Shown: positions 43,622 through 52,420 of the stretch, one piece after another
Layout: every line of letters begins with the position of its first letter
Numbering within the stretch: the stretch's first letter is position 1
Origin: an uncultured Actinomycetes bacterium
GTDB taxonomy: Bacteria > Actinomycetota > Acidimicrobiia > Acidimicrobiales > Ilumatobacteraceae
Assembly: GCA_937927625.1 (NCBI GenBank)
Contig: CALBSD010000090.1
Location: 1 to 60,884, forward strand
Direction: 5' to 3'
DNA: 60,884 nt
Position numbers and translations under genes: made by a program
The notes under the pieces: generated by a model
What the model was told of the DNA's origin: nothing
Databases searched by the model: none
Seen by the model: only the letters and a program-made list of their open reading frames with translations

Positions 43622-43635
43622 CAACGCGCTTCTGT
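43588..43635. terminator. 15-bp inverted repeat spanning the MFS stop codon
   Basis: ACAGAAGCGCGTTGT (43588-43602, coding) is the exact complement of ACAACGCGCTTCTGT (43621-43635), with an 18-nt loop that includes most of the TAA stop. It lies between convergent genes and probably acts as a bidirectional terminator or mRNA end-protector. There is no strong T-run. Confidence 0.6.
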
Positions 43636-43655
43636 TGAAACGTATTCGTTATTGA

Positions 43656-45155
43656 TTACTCAAAACGCAAGCATCCGTCTTCCAGGTTTGCAAGCGGAAG
43701 AATTTCCTTCTCTGCCCAGTAGTCCTGGTCGTGCTTCCATTCAGACTTTGTACCTGACTTTGGCATGAGGTGCTGTGCACGCAAGAGGTAGTTGGGGTTG
43801 AAGTTACTTGGCTCAATCCAACTTCCGATTTCCATGTCGGCATCTTCTGGACGCAACTCTGGGGTGACACGATGCGCACCCTTTGAATCCATCAGATTGA
43901 ACATTCGAAGGATGAAGTCGGCCATGAGGTCAACGCGCAATGTCCAGCTGGCACGGAAGTAACCAAAGACCCATGCGAGGTTAGGAACACCCGTGAACAT
44001 CATTCCGCGATAGGTCACGGTTTGACTCCACTCGACAGGCTTGCCATCTACTTCGAATGGGATGTCTCCCAACACGCTGAGGTTGAATCCTGTTGCCGTG
44101 ATGATGATGTCGGCATCAATCTGTGTGCCGCCCTTAGTCAACACACCGCCAGCATTGAATGTTTCGATTTCATCGGTGACAACACTTGCCTTGCCAGAAG
44201 AAATACCTGCAAACAAATCACCGTTAGGAACAAAAGCAATGCGCTGTTGCCATGGACGATACGAAGGTGTGAAGTGCTTCATGTCGTAATCCTCTGGCAA
44301 AAGGTCCTTCACGCCTTGAAGCAACATGTCGCGCACCATTTCAGGTTCTTGCACAGACATCACGGTGACCATGTGCTGATCAGCAAGAGTCTTGCGACGA
44401 GCAATTTCGTGAATCCACTCTTCGTTGACCTGCAGTGCACGCAATTGATCAACAAGTTCATTCGCATTACGACCTGGAATGAAGTACGTCGGCGAACGTT
44501 GCAACATCGTGATGTGTTCCACATCTTCTGCCATTGCAGGGACAACAGTTGCTGCAGTTGCACCGGAACCGATGACGAGAACTTTCTTGCCCTTGTAATT
44601 GAGATCCTGTGGCCACGTTTGTGGGTGCACAATTTGACCCTTATAGGAATCCATGCCCGGCCACTCTGGGGTGTAACCCTCAGAGTGCTTGTAATAGCCC
44701 TGACACATCCACAAGAAATTGGTGGTCATCTGGAAGGTGTCGCCCGTGTTCAAGTTGGTGACATCAACGGTCCACAGATTCTCTGCACTTGACCACGATG
44801 CGCCGGTGATGCGGTGGCGATAACGAATGTGCTTGTTGAGGCCATTGTCTTCAATCACCTCACCCATGTACTTCTTGATTTCTTCAGACGATGCAATCGG
44901 CGTGCCGACCCATGGCTTAAAGCGGTAACCAAATGTGTAGAGGTCGCTGTCGGAGCGAACCCCTGGGTACTGATGCATGTGCCAGGTGCCGCCGAAAGTT
45001 TCGTATGCCTCAAGAACAACAAAAGACTTGTTTGGGGCCTGATCCTGCAAGTGGTACGCGGTACCAACACCTGAGATGCCTGCACCCACGATGAGAACAT
45101 CGAAGTGCTCGATGCCCTGCTTGCGTTGTGTTGACGAGTCTGCGGTCATGGTCAT
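43656..45155 (-). CDS. Baeyer-Villiger monooxygenase, EthA-like
   Basis: A flavoprotein inserting oxygen next to a ketone, 499 residues. The FAD motif VGAGISG is at 23-29, GGTWHMHQYPG follows, and the type I BVMO fingerprint reads YKGQIVHPQTWP (171-182), with Tyr for Phe. The NADPH motif GSGATAATV comes next. VRSDSDLYTFGYRFKPW is characteristic of the EthA/MtmOIV-like group. The start is the ATG at 45155 with GGGGG upstream; a second ATG two codons later is possible. It is divergent from the D-aminoacylase gene. Substrates may be long-chain or cyclic ketones or thioamides. Confidence 0.93.
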   Translation of the reverse strand: MTMTADSSTQRKQGIEHFDVLIVGAGISGVGTAYHLQDQAPNKSFVVLEAYETFGGTWHMHQYPGVRSDSDLYTFGYRFKPWVGTPIASSEEIKKYMGEVIEDNGLNKHIRYRHRITGASWSSAENLWTVDVTNLNTGDTFQMTTNFLWMCQGYYKHSEGYTPEWPGMDSYKGQIVHPQTWPQDLNYKGKKVLVIGSGATAATVVPAMAEDVEHITMLQRSPTYFIPGRNANELVDQLRALQVNEEWIHEIARRKTLADQHMVTVMSVQEPEMVRDMLLQGVKDLLPEDYDMKHFTPSYRPWQQRIAFVPNGDLFAGISSGKASVVTDEIETFNAGGVLTKGGTQIDADIIITATGFNLSVLGDIPFEVDGKPVEWSQTVTYRGMMFTGVPNLAWVFGYFRASWTLRVDLMADFILRMFNLMDSKGAHRVTPELRPEDADMEIGSWIEPSNFNPNYLLRAQHLMPKSGTKSEWKHDQDYWAEKEILPLANLEDGCLRFE

Positions 45156-45241
45156 AATTGCCCCCTGATTTCCACTCCCGATACTAAGGCTGTGGCGGTG
45201 TTGGGGCACGGTCGAAACCCCATCCCCGTAAAGGTTTGGTC

Positions 45242-45256
45242 TGCCTCACAGAGGCA
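45242..45256. promoter_or_regulatory. Short palindrome between BVMO and aminoacylase genes
   Basis: TGCCTC (45242-45247) and GAGGCA (45251-45256) flank ACA in the 140-bp divergent gap. It could be an operator for both genes, but no regulator gene is adjacent. Confidence 0.35.
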
Positions 45257-45294
45257 CCATCATCCTGAATTAGTCTCCCCGTTGGGGGTTTGAC

Positions 45295-47040
45295 ATGTTT
45301 GACATCATTATTCGCGGGGGCACAGTCGTCGACGGCACTGGTGCTCCATCGCACATTGCTGACATTGCCATTACCGATGGAACCATCGTTGAAGTTTCAG
45401 AACGCATCGTGGGTGAAGCACACGAAGAGATCGATGCTCACGGCAAGCTCGTCACTCCTGGATTCATCGACATTCACACGCACTATGACGGTCAAGTCAG
45501 CTGGGACACTTTGCTCGAGCCATCAAGTTGTCACGGTGTCACCACTGTCGTCGTTGGTAACTGCGGTGTTGGTTTCGCACCTGTGCGCCCTGGCCAAGAA
45601 GAGTGGCTCGTGCAACTCATGGAAGGCGTTGAAGATATTCCCGGCACTGCATTGCATGAAGGCATTAGCTGGGAATGGGAGACCTTCCCTGAATATCTCC
45701 ATGCCATCGACAAGCGTCGTTATGCAGTCGACATCGCTGCATATGTTCCACATGGTGCTGTTCGTGGATACGTGATGGGTGAACGTGGTGCACGAAACGA
45801 AGACGCCACCGCCGAAGACCTTGCAGAAATGGCACGCATTGTGCGCGAGGCACGTGAAGCGGGAGCTGTTGGGTTCTCCACCAGCCGCACCATGGGTCAC
45901 AAAGCAAAAGACGGCCAACCAGTTCCGGGCACATTTGCAAGCGCAGAAGAACTCAACGCACTTGCTGACGCACTTGTCGCCGGTGGTGGTGGAATTTTTG
46001 AGATTGCACCAGAGGTATTGCCCGATGGTGGAGATCAACCCACAATGGGAATGACGGAAGAACTGCAATGGATGGGTGAACTTGCATTGCGCACGGACCT
46101 CAAAGTCACGTACTTGCTCTTGCAATACATGACAATGCCCGATGCGTGGAAGCAAGCACTCGACCATTCATCAAAGATTCTTGAGCAAGGTGGCTATCTG
46201 CGTCCGCAAGTAGCAGCGCGACCATTCGGCATGATGGTTGGTTGGGCTGGGTATCACCCATTTAGCAAGCGCCCAACATTTATTGAACTGTCAAAGTCGC
46301 TTTCGCTTGAAGACTTGAAGAAGGAACTCGCAAGGCCCGACGTGCGTGCGCAGATTCTTTCTGAAAAAGATGAGCCTGTTGATCACCACATTCAGTTTGA
46401 TGGCCTCGGACCTCGCCTTGGTCAGATCCCTCATCTCATTTACGCAATGGGAGACGGCACCGATTACGAACCAACTCCAGGGATGAGCGTGAAGGCACTC
46501 GCAGATGCCTCCGGTGTCTCTACCGATGAAATGGCATACGACCTTCTCAATGCAGACGGCGGTAATGCCTTCCTTATGTTCCCCACACTGAACTATGTGG
46601 GTGAAAACCATGACGTGATTTACGAGATGCTCACGCACCCTGCTGCAATCAACGGACTGAGCGACGGCGGTGCACACGTGCGAATGATTTGTGATGCATC
46701 GATTCCCACTTACTTGTTGTCGCACTGGGCACGTGATCGTGCACGTGGTCCAAAGCTTGCAGTGGAAGAAGCCGTTCGCTTGCAAACCACTGCAACGGCT
46801 GAGGTCCTTGGCCTCACTGATCGTGGTCGTATTGCGGTGGGTCAACGAGCCGATGTGAATGTCATTGACTTTGACAATCTCAATATCACTACCCCGTACT
46901 CTGCGAACGACTTGCCCGCCGGTGGTCGTCGATTGTTGCAATCAGCAACTGGATATGTCGCCACAATCGTGAATGGCACCGTCACACGCCGTCATGGCGT
47001 CGATACAGGCGAACGTCCTGGTCGATTGGTGCGCGCGTAA
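45295..47040 (+). CDS. N-acyl-D-amino-acid deacylase (amidohydrolase superfamily)
   Basis: A 581-residue metal-dependent hydrolase. MFDIIIRGGTVVDGTGAP opens the composite beta domain, HTHYDGQVSWD holds His61 and His63, and GNCGVGFAPVRPG has Cys90, a metal ligand characteristic of D-aminoacylases. GLSDGGAHVRMICDASIPTYLLSHWAR supplies the catalytic Asp and ends with the standard VDTGERPGRLVR. The set also includes enzymes acting on other N-acyl or cyclic amides. It converges with an MFS gene with zero spacer. Confidence 0.9.
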   Translation: MFDIIIRGGTVVDGTGAPSHIADIAITDGTIVEVSERIVGEAHEEIDAHGKLVTPGFIDIHTHYDGQVSWDTLLEPSSCHGVTTVVVGNCGVGFAPVRPGQEEWLVQLMEGVEDIPGTALHEGISWEWETFPEYLHAIDKRRYAVDIAAYVPHGAVRGYVMGERGARNEDATAEDLAEMARIVREAREAGAVGFSTSRTMGHKAKDGQPVPGTFASAEELNALADALVAGGGGIFEIAPEVLPDGGDQPTMGMTEELQWMGELALRTDLKVTYLLLQYMTMPDAWKQALDHSSKILEQGGYLRPQVAARPFGMMVGWAGYHPFSKRPTFIELSKSLSLEDLKKELARPDVRAQILSEKDEPVDHHIQFDGLGPRLGQIPHLIYAMGDGTDYEPTPGMSVKALADASGVSTDEMAYDLLNADGGNAFLMFPTLNYVGENHDVIYEMLTHPAAINGLSDGGAHVRMICDASIPTYLLSHWARDRARGPKLAVEEAVRLQTTATAEVLGLTDRGRIAVGQRADVNVIDFDNLNITTPYSANDLPAGGRRLLQSATGYVATIVNGTVTRRHGVDTGERPGRLVRA

Positions 47041-48270
47041 CTATTGATCGGCGCGCGTGAGTGTTCGCACTTCACGCGAGAGCAATGGAACCGAAGATGC
47101 GACTAACGCGACTGTTCCTGCAACGATCAATGCAGTTTGCGTTCCCACAAATTTCGTAAACGGCCCAGCAACAAATAGTCCAATAGGCGCAAAAATCATG
47201 GAGCCGAACGCGTCATACGCCCCAACTCGCGACATTGCATCTTCCGGAACATGTGTCTGCAAAGTTGTGAGCCAGTTGGCATACATCACATCGATTGCAA
47301 CACCGCCAACAATTGCAGTCATCACCAAGAACCAAATGGGCATCGGGACAGCCATTGCGAAAATCCACATCGAGATAGTGGGCATCACACCGATTGCGAG
47401 AAACAGCGGCCGCTTCACATGAATACGCAATGCCGCAATCGTTCCAAGCAGTCCACCGAACCCCCAGCCCGCCATCATGAAGCCCATATCGCGGGCGCCG
47501 TGCAGTACTTCTTTTGCACGAACGGGCGCCATCACACCAATGAAGCCTTCAAATGCTGGGTGAAAAAATGCGAACGAAAATACAACAATCACAATCCATC
47601 GACGCGATGAGAATTCAGTCCACCCTTCTTTCAGTTGGGTGATGACGCCTACTTCTTTTTCCTCTGCAGTGGGTGCTTCACGATCAAGGTGTCGCATAGA
47701 GAACACCAAACACCCAGCAATGAAGAATGAAAGGGCATCAATCAGAATCGCCCAGCCAGAACCAAATGCTGCGACAATCACACCCGCAACTGCTGCACCA
47801 AGCGTTAGCGCAAGGTTTGCACCCATGCCGACGAACGCATTCGCCGACTGAAGAAGTCGGTTCTCTACGATCTGCGGCATCAGACCCATAAATGCTGGGT
47901 ACCAGAGCGCATTCAAGACGCCAAAGACAAAACCATTGAACGCCAATAGCGGAATCGAGGCGTGATGCGTGAGAAAAGCAAGTGCACTGATGGTCACAAA
48001 GATGCTGCCGAGCAAGTCCGTACCGCCAACAAGCATTGCGCGACCAAAGCGATCCGCTGCCACCCCACCGATAATCATGAACAACACGAGCGGCACCATG
48101 TGCGCAGCCGTGACGATGCTGAGAGACCCTGCGTTTCCGCCGGGCAAATCAAGAACCCCAAACGCCAATGCGATTGGCGTCATTCCGTTACCGAGGTTGC
48201 TCACTACACGCGATGCAAACATCTTTCGAAAGTCTGCATTGCGCCATAGCTCGCGCACTTGATCATTCAT
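47041..48270 (-). CDS. MFS transporter, EntS/MFS_3-like
   Basis: A 409-residue transporter opening with ELWRNADFRKMFASRVVSNLGNGMTPIALAFGVLDL, the pattern of the MFS_3/EntS group (putative exporters of siderophores or macrolides). GGVAADRFGRAMLVGGTDLLGS is motif A. It begins 2 bp after the stop of a second MFS gene and is probably last in the run that starts with the thiolase. The substrate is unknown. Confidence 0.88.
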   Translation of the reverse strand: MNDQVRELWRNADFRKMFASRVVSNLGNGMTPIALAFGVLDLPGGNAGSLSIVTAAHMVPLVLFMIIGGVAADRFGRAMLVGGTDLLGSIFVTISALAFLTHHASIPLLAFNGFVFGVLNALWYPAFMGLMPQIVENRLLQSANAFVGMGANLALTLGAAVAGVIVAAFGSGWAILIDALSFFIAGCLVFSMRHLDREAPTAEEKEVGVITQLKEGWTEFSSRRWIVIVVFSFAFFHPAFEGFIGVMAPVRAKEVLHGARDMGFMMAGWGFGGLLGTIAALRIHVKRPLFLAIGVMPTISMWIFAMAVPMPIWFLVMTAIVGGVAIDVMYANWLTTLQTHVPEDAMSRVGAYDAFGSMIFAPIGLFVAGPFTKFVGTQTALIVAGTVALVASSVPLLSREVRTLTRADQ

Positions 48271-48272
48271 GA

Positions 48273-49568
48273 TTAGTGCGAGGGCATGCCCTCAGGTGCG
48301 CCAGATTGTGCCGCAACATACGTTGGACGGAACAACAAGATAAATGCAAGTCCACCGGCTGCAATGCAGACAGACGACACGATCAGAGGCTGATTTGAGG
48401 TCAATCCCGTTGCGATATAGCCCACAAGAATTGCCGCTGGGACCTGAGCAAGGCTCTGCACACTGGAGTAGATACCCATTGCTTGACCTTGTTGACCAGG
48501 TTCAGCTGAACGGCTCACCAAGCTGGTGGTGTTTGCCATAGTCAGGCCATTAAAGAAAGTGAAGAATGGAATCGCGATGTACAACCAGATTTGCGATGTC
48601 GTTGGCGTGAGGAAATACACCGCCATCATGACAGCGTTGCCAAACATGCTGAATCGCAGAACTTGGAAGTCTGCAAGTTTCTTTGCAACACGAGGGACAA
48701 ACACCGCCTGCGAGATTGCAATAAAAATTCCGACTAACGCGAAATAGTCACCAATCTTCGATGATCCGAATGAAAAGTTGTTGCGCAAATACACGCCGAA
48801 GAATGACGTAAAGAATGTGAAACCGGCACTAAACAAGAAACTTGCGAGCAGTACAACACGAAGTCGTGGTGAGCTGAATCCGTGCACCACGTTTGTCACA
48901 GCCTGGGAAACCCTGATGCGACCAGCGTGGAACTTTTCCTTGATCGTCTCAGGGAACATCGTGAGAATGGCAAGACAGTTCAGCAATGACAGGACGCCAG
49001 CAAAGATGAACGGCGTGGTTGCACTAAACCAACTTGGAGTATGGAACAAGCCATAGAAACTGATACCAGGTGCGCTGAGCTTTCCACCGATGTATGGCCC
49101 GATAACAAAGCCCATACCGAATGCAGCACCCAACATGCCGAAATTCTTTGCACGTGTCTGCGGAGTGCTGATGTCACCTACCGCAGCGTTTGCAACTGCG
49201 ATGTTTCCACCGGTCAAACCATCAAGGGCACGCGATGCGAACAACAAAGGAATGTTCTTTGTTGCAATACCTACTGCGAAAAGGAAATAACCAATCGCTG
49301 TTCCGAAGATGGAGAGGGCCAAGATCGGACGGCGACCGAATCGGTCTGACAACTGGCCAAGAATTGGCGCGGCTAAGAACACGCAGAACGGGAAGATGCC
49401 CTGCAGCCAGCCCAACAAGATGAGTGGCGCAGTTCCGTGCCAACCCGGGGTCACACAAAATGGCCCAGGGGTAATCAGCAGAGGGAAAACAGGAATGAGG
49501 ATGCCAAATCCGAGAAGGTCAACAAAGACCGTCAGGAAAATGGGAAGCATGGGGTTTTTACGCACCAT
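48273..49568 (-). CDS. MFS transporter, DHA1 TetA-like
   Basis: A 431-residue transporter. LPIFLTVFVDLLGFGILIPVFPLL is the TetA/DHA1 helix 1, AAPILGQLSDRFGRRPILALSIFGTAIGYFLF is a full motif A, and SRALDGLTGGNIAVANAAVGDIS is motif B/C. In DHA1 proteins these mark proton antiport drug or metabolite exporters. Its tight neighbour is another MFS gene, and enoyl-CoA hydratase lies 22 bp upstream in the same direction. Confidence 0.9.
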   Translation of the reverse strand: MVRKNPMLPIFLTVFVDLLGFGILIPVFPLLITPGPFCVTPGWHGTAPLILLGWLQGIFPFCVFLAAPILGQLSDRFGRRPILALSIFGTAIGYFLFAVGIATKNIPLLFASRALDGLTGGNIAVANAAVGDISTPQTRAKNFGMLGAAFGMGFVIGPYIGGKLSAPGISFYGLFHTPSWFSATTPFIFAGVLSLLNCLAILTMFPETIKEKFHAGRIRVSQAVTNVVHGFSSPRLRVVLLASFLFSAGFTFFTSFFGVYLRNNFSFGSSKIGDYFALVGIFIAISQAVFVPRVAKKLADFQVLRFSMFGNAVMMAVYFLTPTTSQIWLYIAIPFFTFFNGLTMANTTSLVSRSAEPGQQGQAMGIYSSVQSLAQVPAAILVGYIATGLTSNQPLIVSSVCIAAGGLAFILLFRPTYVAAQSGAPEGMPSH

Positions 49569-49589
49569 GCGAGGTTACTGGGAAAGGTC

Positions 49590-50333
49590 TTAGCGACCCT
49601 TCCATTCAGGTGCGCGCTTCTGTGCGAACGCGGTTGCGCCTTCCTTGGCGTCCTCGCTGCTGAAAACGGCCTTCTGCAATTCACCCATGAGGGCTGGATT
49701 GCCATTGCCAATTTCATCAAGCATGAGTTGCTTGGTGGCCTGCACAGCAAGTGGTCCATTGGCAGAAACGCGACCGGCAAGTGCCAGAGCTGCATCACGA
49801 AGACCAGCAGCTGGAACTACCTCATTAATAAGGCCGAGTTCCTTGGCGCGGTCTGCGCTGATTGGATCACCCGTTAAGCCCATTTCCATGGCCACTGCCA
49901 TCGGGATACGTGCTGGCAAACGAACTCCGCCACCTGCGGCGAACAAGCCACGCTTCACTTCAGGAATACCAAAACGAGCAGTATCAACCGAAACGATGAG
50001 GTCGCACAGCAACACAACTTCAAAACCACCGGCGAGCGCATGGCCATTTACTGCTGCAATCAATGGCTTCTTGCACTTGCGCAGTGCTGCGAATCCGAGA
50101 CCAATCTTTGCGATGTCTTCACCAGCAGCAAATGCCTTGAGGTCCATGCCTGCACAGAAGATCTTCTCGCCTGCACCAGTAATCACGATGGCGCGAACTT
50201 CTGGGTTCTCTGCGGCGTCGTTCAATGCATTTGAAAGACCTTCACTGAGTGCGCCATTCAATGCGTTTCCAGCTTCAGGACGGTTCAAGGTAACAACGAG
50301 AACGTTGTTCGTGATTTCTGTCAAGACTTCCAT
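49590..50333 (-). CDS. Enoyl-CoA hydratase/isomerase (crotonase family)
   Basis: A 247-residue crotonase. NVLVVTLNRPEAGNALNGAL, the oxyanion-hole segments FCAGMDLKAFAAGEDI and NGHALAGGFEVVLLCDLIVS, and ARFGIPEVKRGLFAAGGGVRLPARI are conserved. The second catalytic position is Gly-rich (AAGGGVRL), so the exact reaction (hydration, isomerisation or cleavage) is uncertain. The start is the ATG at 50333 with AAGGGG upstream. It is fourth in the thiolase-led gene set. Confidence 0.92.
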   Translation of the reverse strand: MEVLTEITNNVLVVTLNRPEAGNALNGALSEGLSNALNDAAENPEVRAIVITGAGEKIFCAGMDLKAFAAGEDIAKIGLGFAALRKCKKPLIAAVNGHALAGGFEVVLLCDLIVSVDTARFGIPEVKRGLFAAGGGVRLPARIPMAVAMEMGLTGDPISADRAKELGLINEVVPAAGLRDAALALAGRVSANGPLAVQATKQLMLDEIGNGNPALMGELQKAVFSSEDAKEGATAFAQKRAPEWKGR

Positions 50334-50387
50334 GGCAATCCCCTTCAAAAGTGATGATTTAGATTGCCACAACAGAGCCGATTCGGT

Positions 50388-50843
50388 CTAGTTCTCCGCC
50401 GCAGTCTTGAGGTTTTTCAGAGTTTGTTCCATGTTGCGACGATTGTGCTCTGAGCGTTCCGCCACCCCACTGACGATCTTCCCAAGGAAGTTCTCAAATT
50501 TGCTCCGGTGATCGATCCAGCTATGAGTCACCGAGCAGCCAGTTGCGGTTGGTGTGATTTCATACACCCAATCGCACCAATTCTTCCCTAATGCCATCAA
50601 CGCAAAACTGAACTTCTTGGGCGCATCAACCTCATTGACCTTCACTGAAGTGGACCAAGCTTTGCTGCCGTTCTTATTACGACCTTTGAAACGAGCACCC
50701 ATCGCAACGCCCGTTGCGCCCTTCACCCATTCACCACCAAGGTTCTCTGGTGACCATTCGCCCATGCGCGGCAAGTCAGTCACAAGCGCCCAGACAAGTT
50801 CTGCTGGAGCTGCGATTTCTTGAGTCACGGAAACTGTTGCCAC
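50388..50843 (-). CDS. SRPBCC-family (polyketide cyclase/dehydrase-like) protein
   Basis: A 151-residue helix-grip protein: VSVTQEIAAPAELVWALVTDLPRMGEWSPENLGGEW is the standard SRPBCC opening, and GCSVTHSWIDHRSKFENFLGKIVSG leads into the long C-terminal helix. Such proteins bind hydrophobic ligands. I prefer the GTG at 50843 (GAGG six bases upstream); an ATG at 50855 adds four residues. Its place between a carotenoid oxygenase and an enoyl-CoA hydratase suggests handling of a hydrophobic intermediate. Confidence 0.82.
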   Translation of the reverse strand: MATVSVTQEIAAPAELVWALVTDLPRMGEWSPENLGGEWVKGATGVAMGARFKGRNKNGSKAWSTSVKVNEVDAPKKFSFALMALGKNWCDWVYEITPTATGCSVTHSWIDHRSKFENFLGKIVSGVAERSEHNRRNMEQTLKNLKTAAEN

Positions 50844-50896
50844 GGGGCACCTCATTTATTCAGAGCCAAGCAAAGACCACTTGGACTGCTCCCAAA

Positions 50897-52411
50897 TTAA
50901 CCCCAGATGTGTTCGCCTTGGACCCACGTGGCATGGAAACCAGGACCGCAACGGCTGGGCAGTTTTACTTTTGCAATCGGGCCGGCAGTGATGTCCTGTG
51001 CGGCGTAGATCCAACACTCTGACGCATATGTCTCAAGGTTCGTACAGATAGTCACGACATAGCCATTGTCTTCTGCCCCACCATTTGTACTGCGAGCAAA
51101 TGCTGATTCGCTTCCCAACCAACCATCGCCATAACTCACTACTTCACGCTTCAGCGTCTCATGGTCGTACTTCACGAGGTCAGTGAAGATCAAAGTCTTT
51201 GCTTCTAAAGGAATGTGCTGATGATACGAATAACGGGTCTTCTGTCCGTACAAGTCGACATCGGGCAGACAGAACTCAACGTTGAGATCATCCAACGACT
51301 CTTCCGATGTCTCACCAGTACGCATGTTCATGCGCCAGCGATACAGATGCGACTTCACTCGCATATACGCAAGCATGCTCGCTAATGGGCCTTCCGCAGG
51401 GTCGCGCTTAATGCGTGGATCCGGCTGCATGCAGCCATCCATGATGATCCAATCGCCTTCTTCCCAAGCGTTCACCATGTGCAGCACATAACCCGGCTTG
51501 AACTCGAACCACTTCACTTGGTCTTGTGTTCCGTATCGCGGCATCACACCGATGCGCGACGGCAGGTCTGGTTTGAATGTGACGACACGACGACCAATGC
51601 TCTTCAACATCTCAGGATCGTGAAAGAACGGCCAGTCGTGCAGGATGCTGTAGTTCTCGGTGATGGTGATGTCGTGCGGTAGGCGTGGCCCTGGCAGATC
51701 AATGCGTGCAACGTGCTTTAATGCACCGTTCTTGTCCCACACGTAATAGGTGTAAAAGCTTTCAAAGTCTGCGTAGTCATAACCAATGAGTTCACCGGTG
51801 CGCATATCTGTCTTCGGATGCGCATTCAAAGTGGTGCGCAAACTGCCGCCGAAATCTTGCAGCCCTTTGGTGTCAAGAGTGACGGGATCAAGTTCGTACA
51901 CAGAGCCTGCGTTGTACCAACCAGTGAGCAACTTCCCATTGTGAATGTTCAATGTTGTGTTTGCAGTGTCTCGTACGTAATCCGGATTACGCACTTCTTC
52001 GTAACCACGCGCTTCGGCATCGCGAAGGTCGAACTCTGCCATCATGCCGTTGCGTGTGGATGCAACACCGTTGATGTCGTCTTTCAACACTTCTGTCTGT
52101 ACGTACTTGCGCGAGAAACTCACTTTGCCGTCACGGAAATAAATGCCGTACACCATGCCGTCACCATCAAAGAAGTGATGGTCAAACTTCGGACGGAACA
52201 TCGGGTTCGGCGACTGGCGGTAATACGCGCCATACATGTCAGCGGGAATTGTGCCTTCGACCTCTAGATCGTCAGCGGTGATCTCAGTCATGACGGGTGC
52301 ATAAAACCCATGAAGATAGGGGTTTCCTACATGCAGCTCGTCGTTAACCCATGCCGGTGCATCATCAGGGTCTGGCATCTGCGATTGCAGCACGCGTGTA
52401 CGAAGATCCAT
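50897..52411 (-). CDS. Carotenoid cleavage oxygenase family protein
   Basis: A non-heme Fe(II) dioxygenase of 504 residues (seven-bladed propeller) that cleaves conjugated C=C bonds in carotenoids, apocarotenoids or stilbenes. All four iron-ligand histidines are present: His198 (LNAHPK), His246 (LPHDITITENYSI), His311 (VLHMVNAWEEGD) and His493 (GFHATW). YYRQSPNPMF and HHFFDGDGMVYGIYF are the N-terminal hallmarks. The ATG has AGGGGA seven bases upstream and lies 9 bp after the thiolase stop. No carotenoid biosynthesis genes are nearby, so a catabolic role is likely. Confidence 0.94.
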   Translation of the reverse strand: MDLRTRVLQSQMPDPDDAPAWVNDELHVGNPYLHGFYAPVMTEITADDLEVEGTIPADMYGAYYRQSPNPMFRPKFDHHFFDGDGMVYGIYFRDGKVSFSRKYVQTEVLKDDINGVASTRNGMMAEFDLRDAEARGYEEVRNPDYVRDTANTTLNIHNGKLLTGWYNAGSVYELDPVTLDTKGLQDFGGSLRTTLNAHPKTDMRTGELIGYDYADFESFYTYYVWDKNGALKHVARIDLPGPRLPHDITITENYSILHDWPFFHDPEMLKSIGRRVVTFKPDLPSRIGVMPRYGTQDQVKWFEFKPGYVLHMVNAWEEGDWIIMDGCMQPDPRIKRDPAEGPLASMLAYMRVKSHLYRWRMNMRTGETSEESLDDLNVEFCLPDVDLYGQKTRYSYHQHIPLEAKTLIFTDLVKYDHETLKREVVSYGDGWLGSESAFARSTNGGAEDNGYVVTICTNLETYASECWIYAAQDITAGPIAKVKLPSRCGPGFHATWVQGEHIWG

Positions 52412-52420
52412 GTTGTTCCC

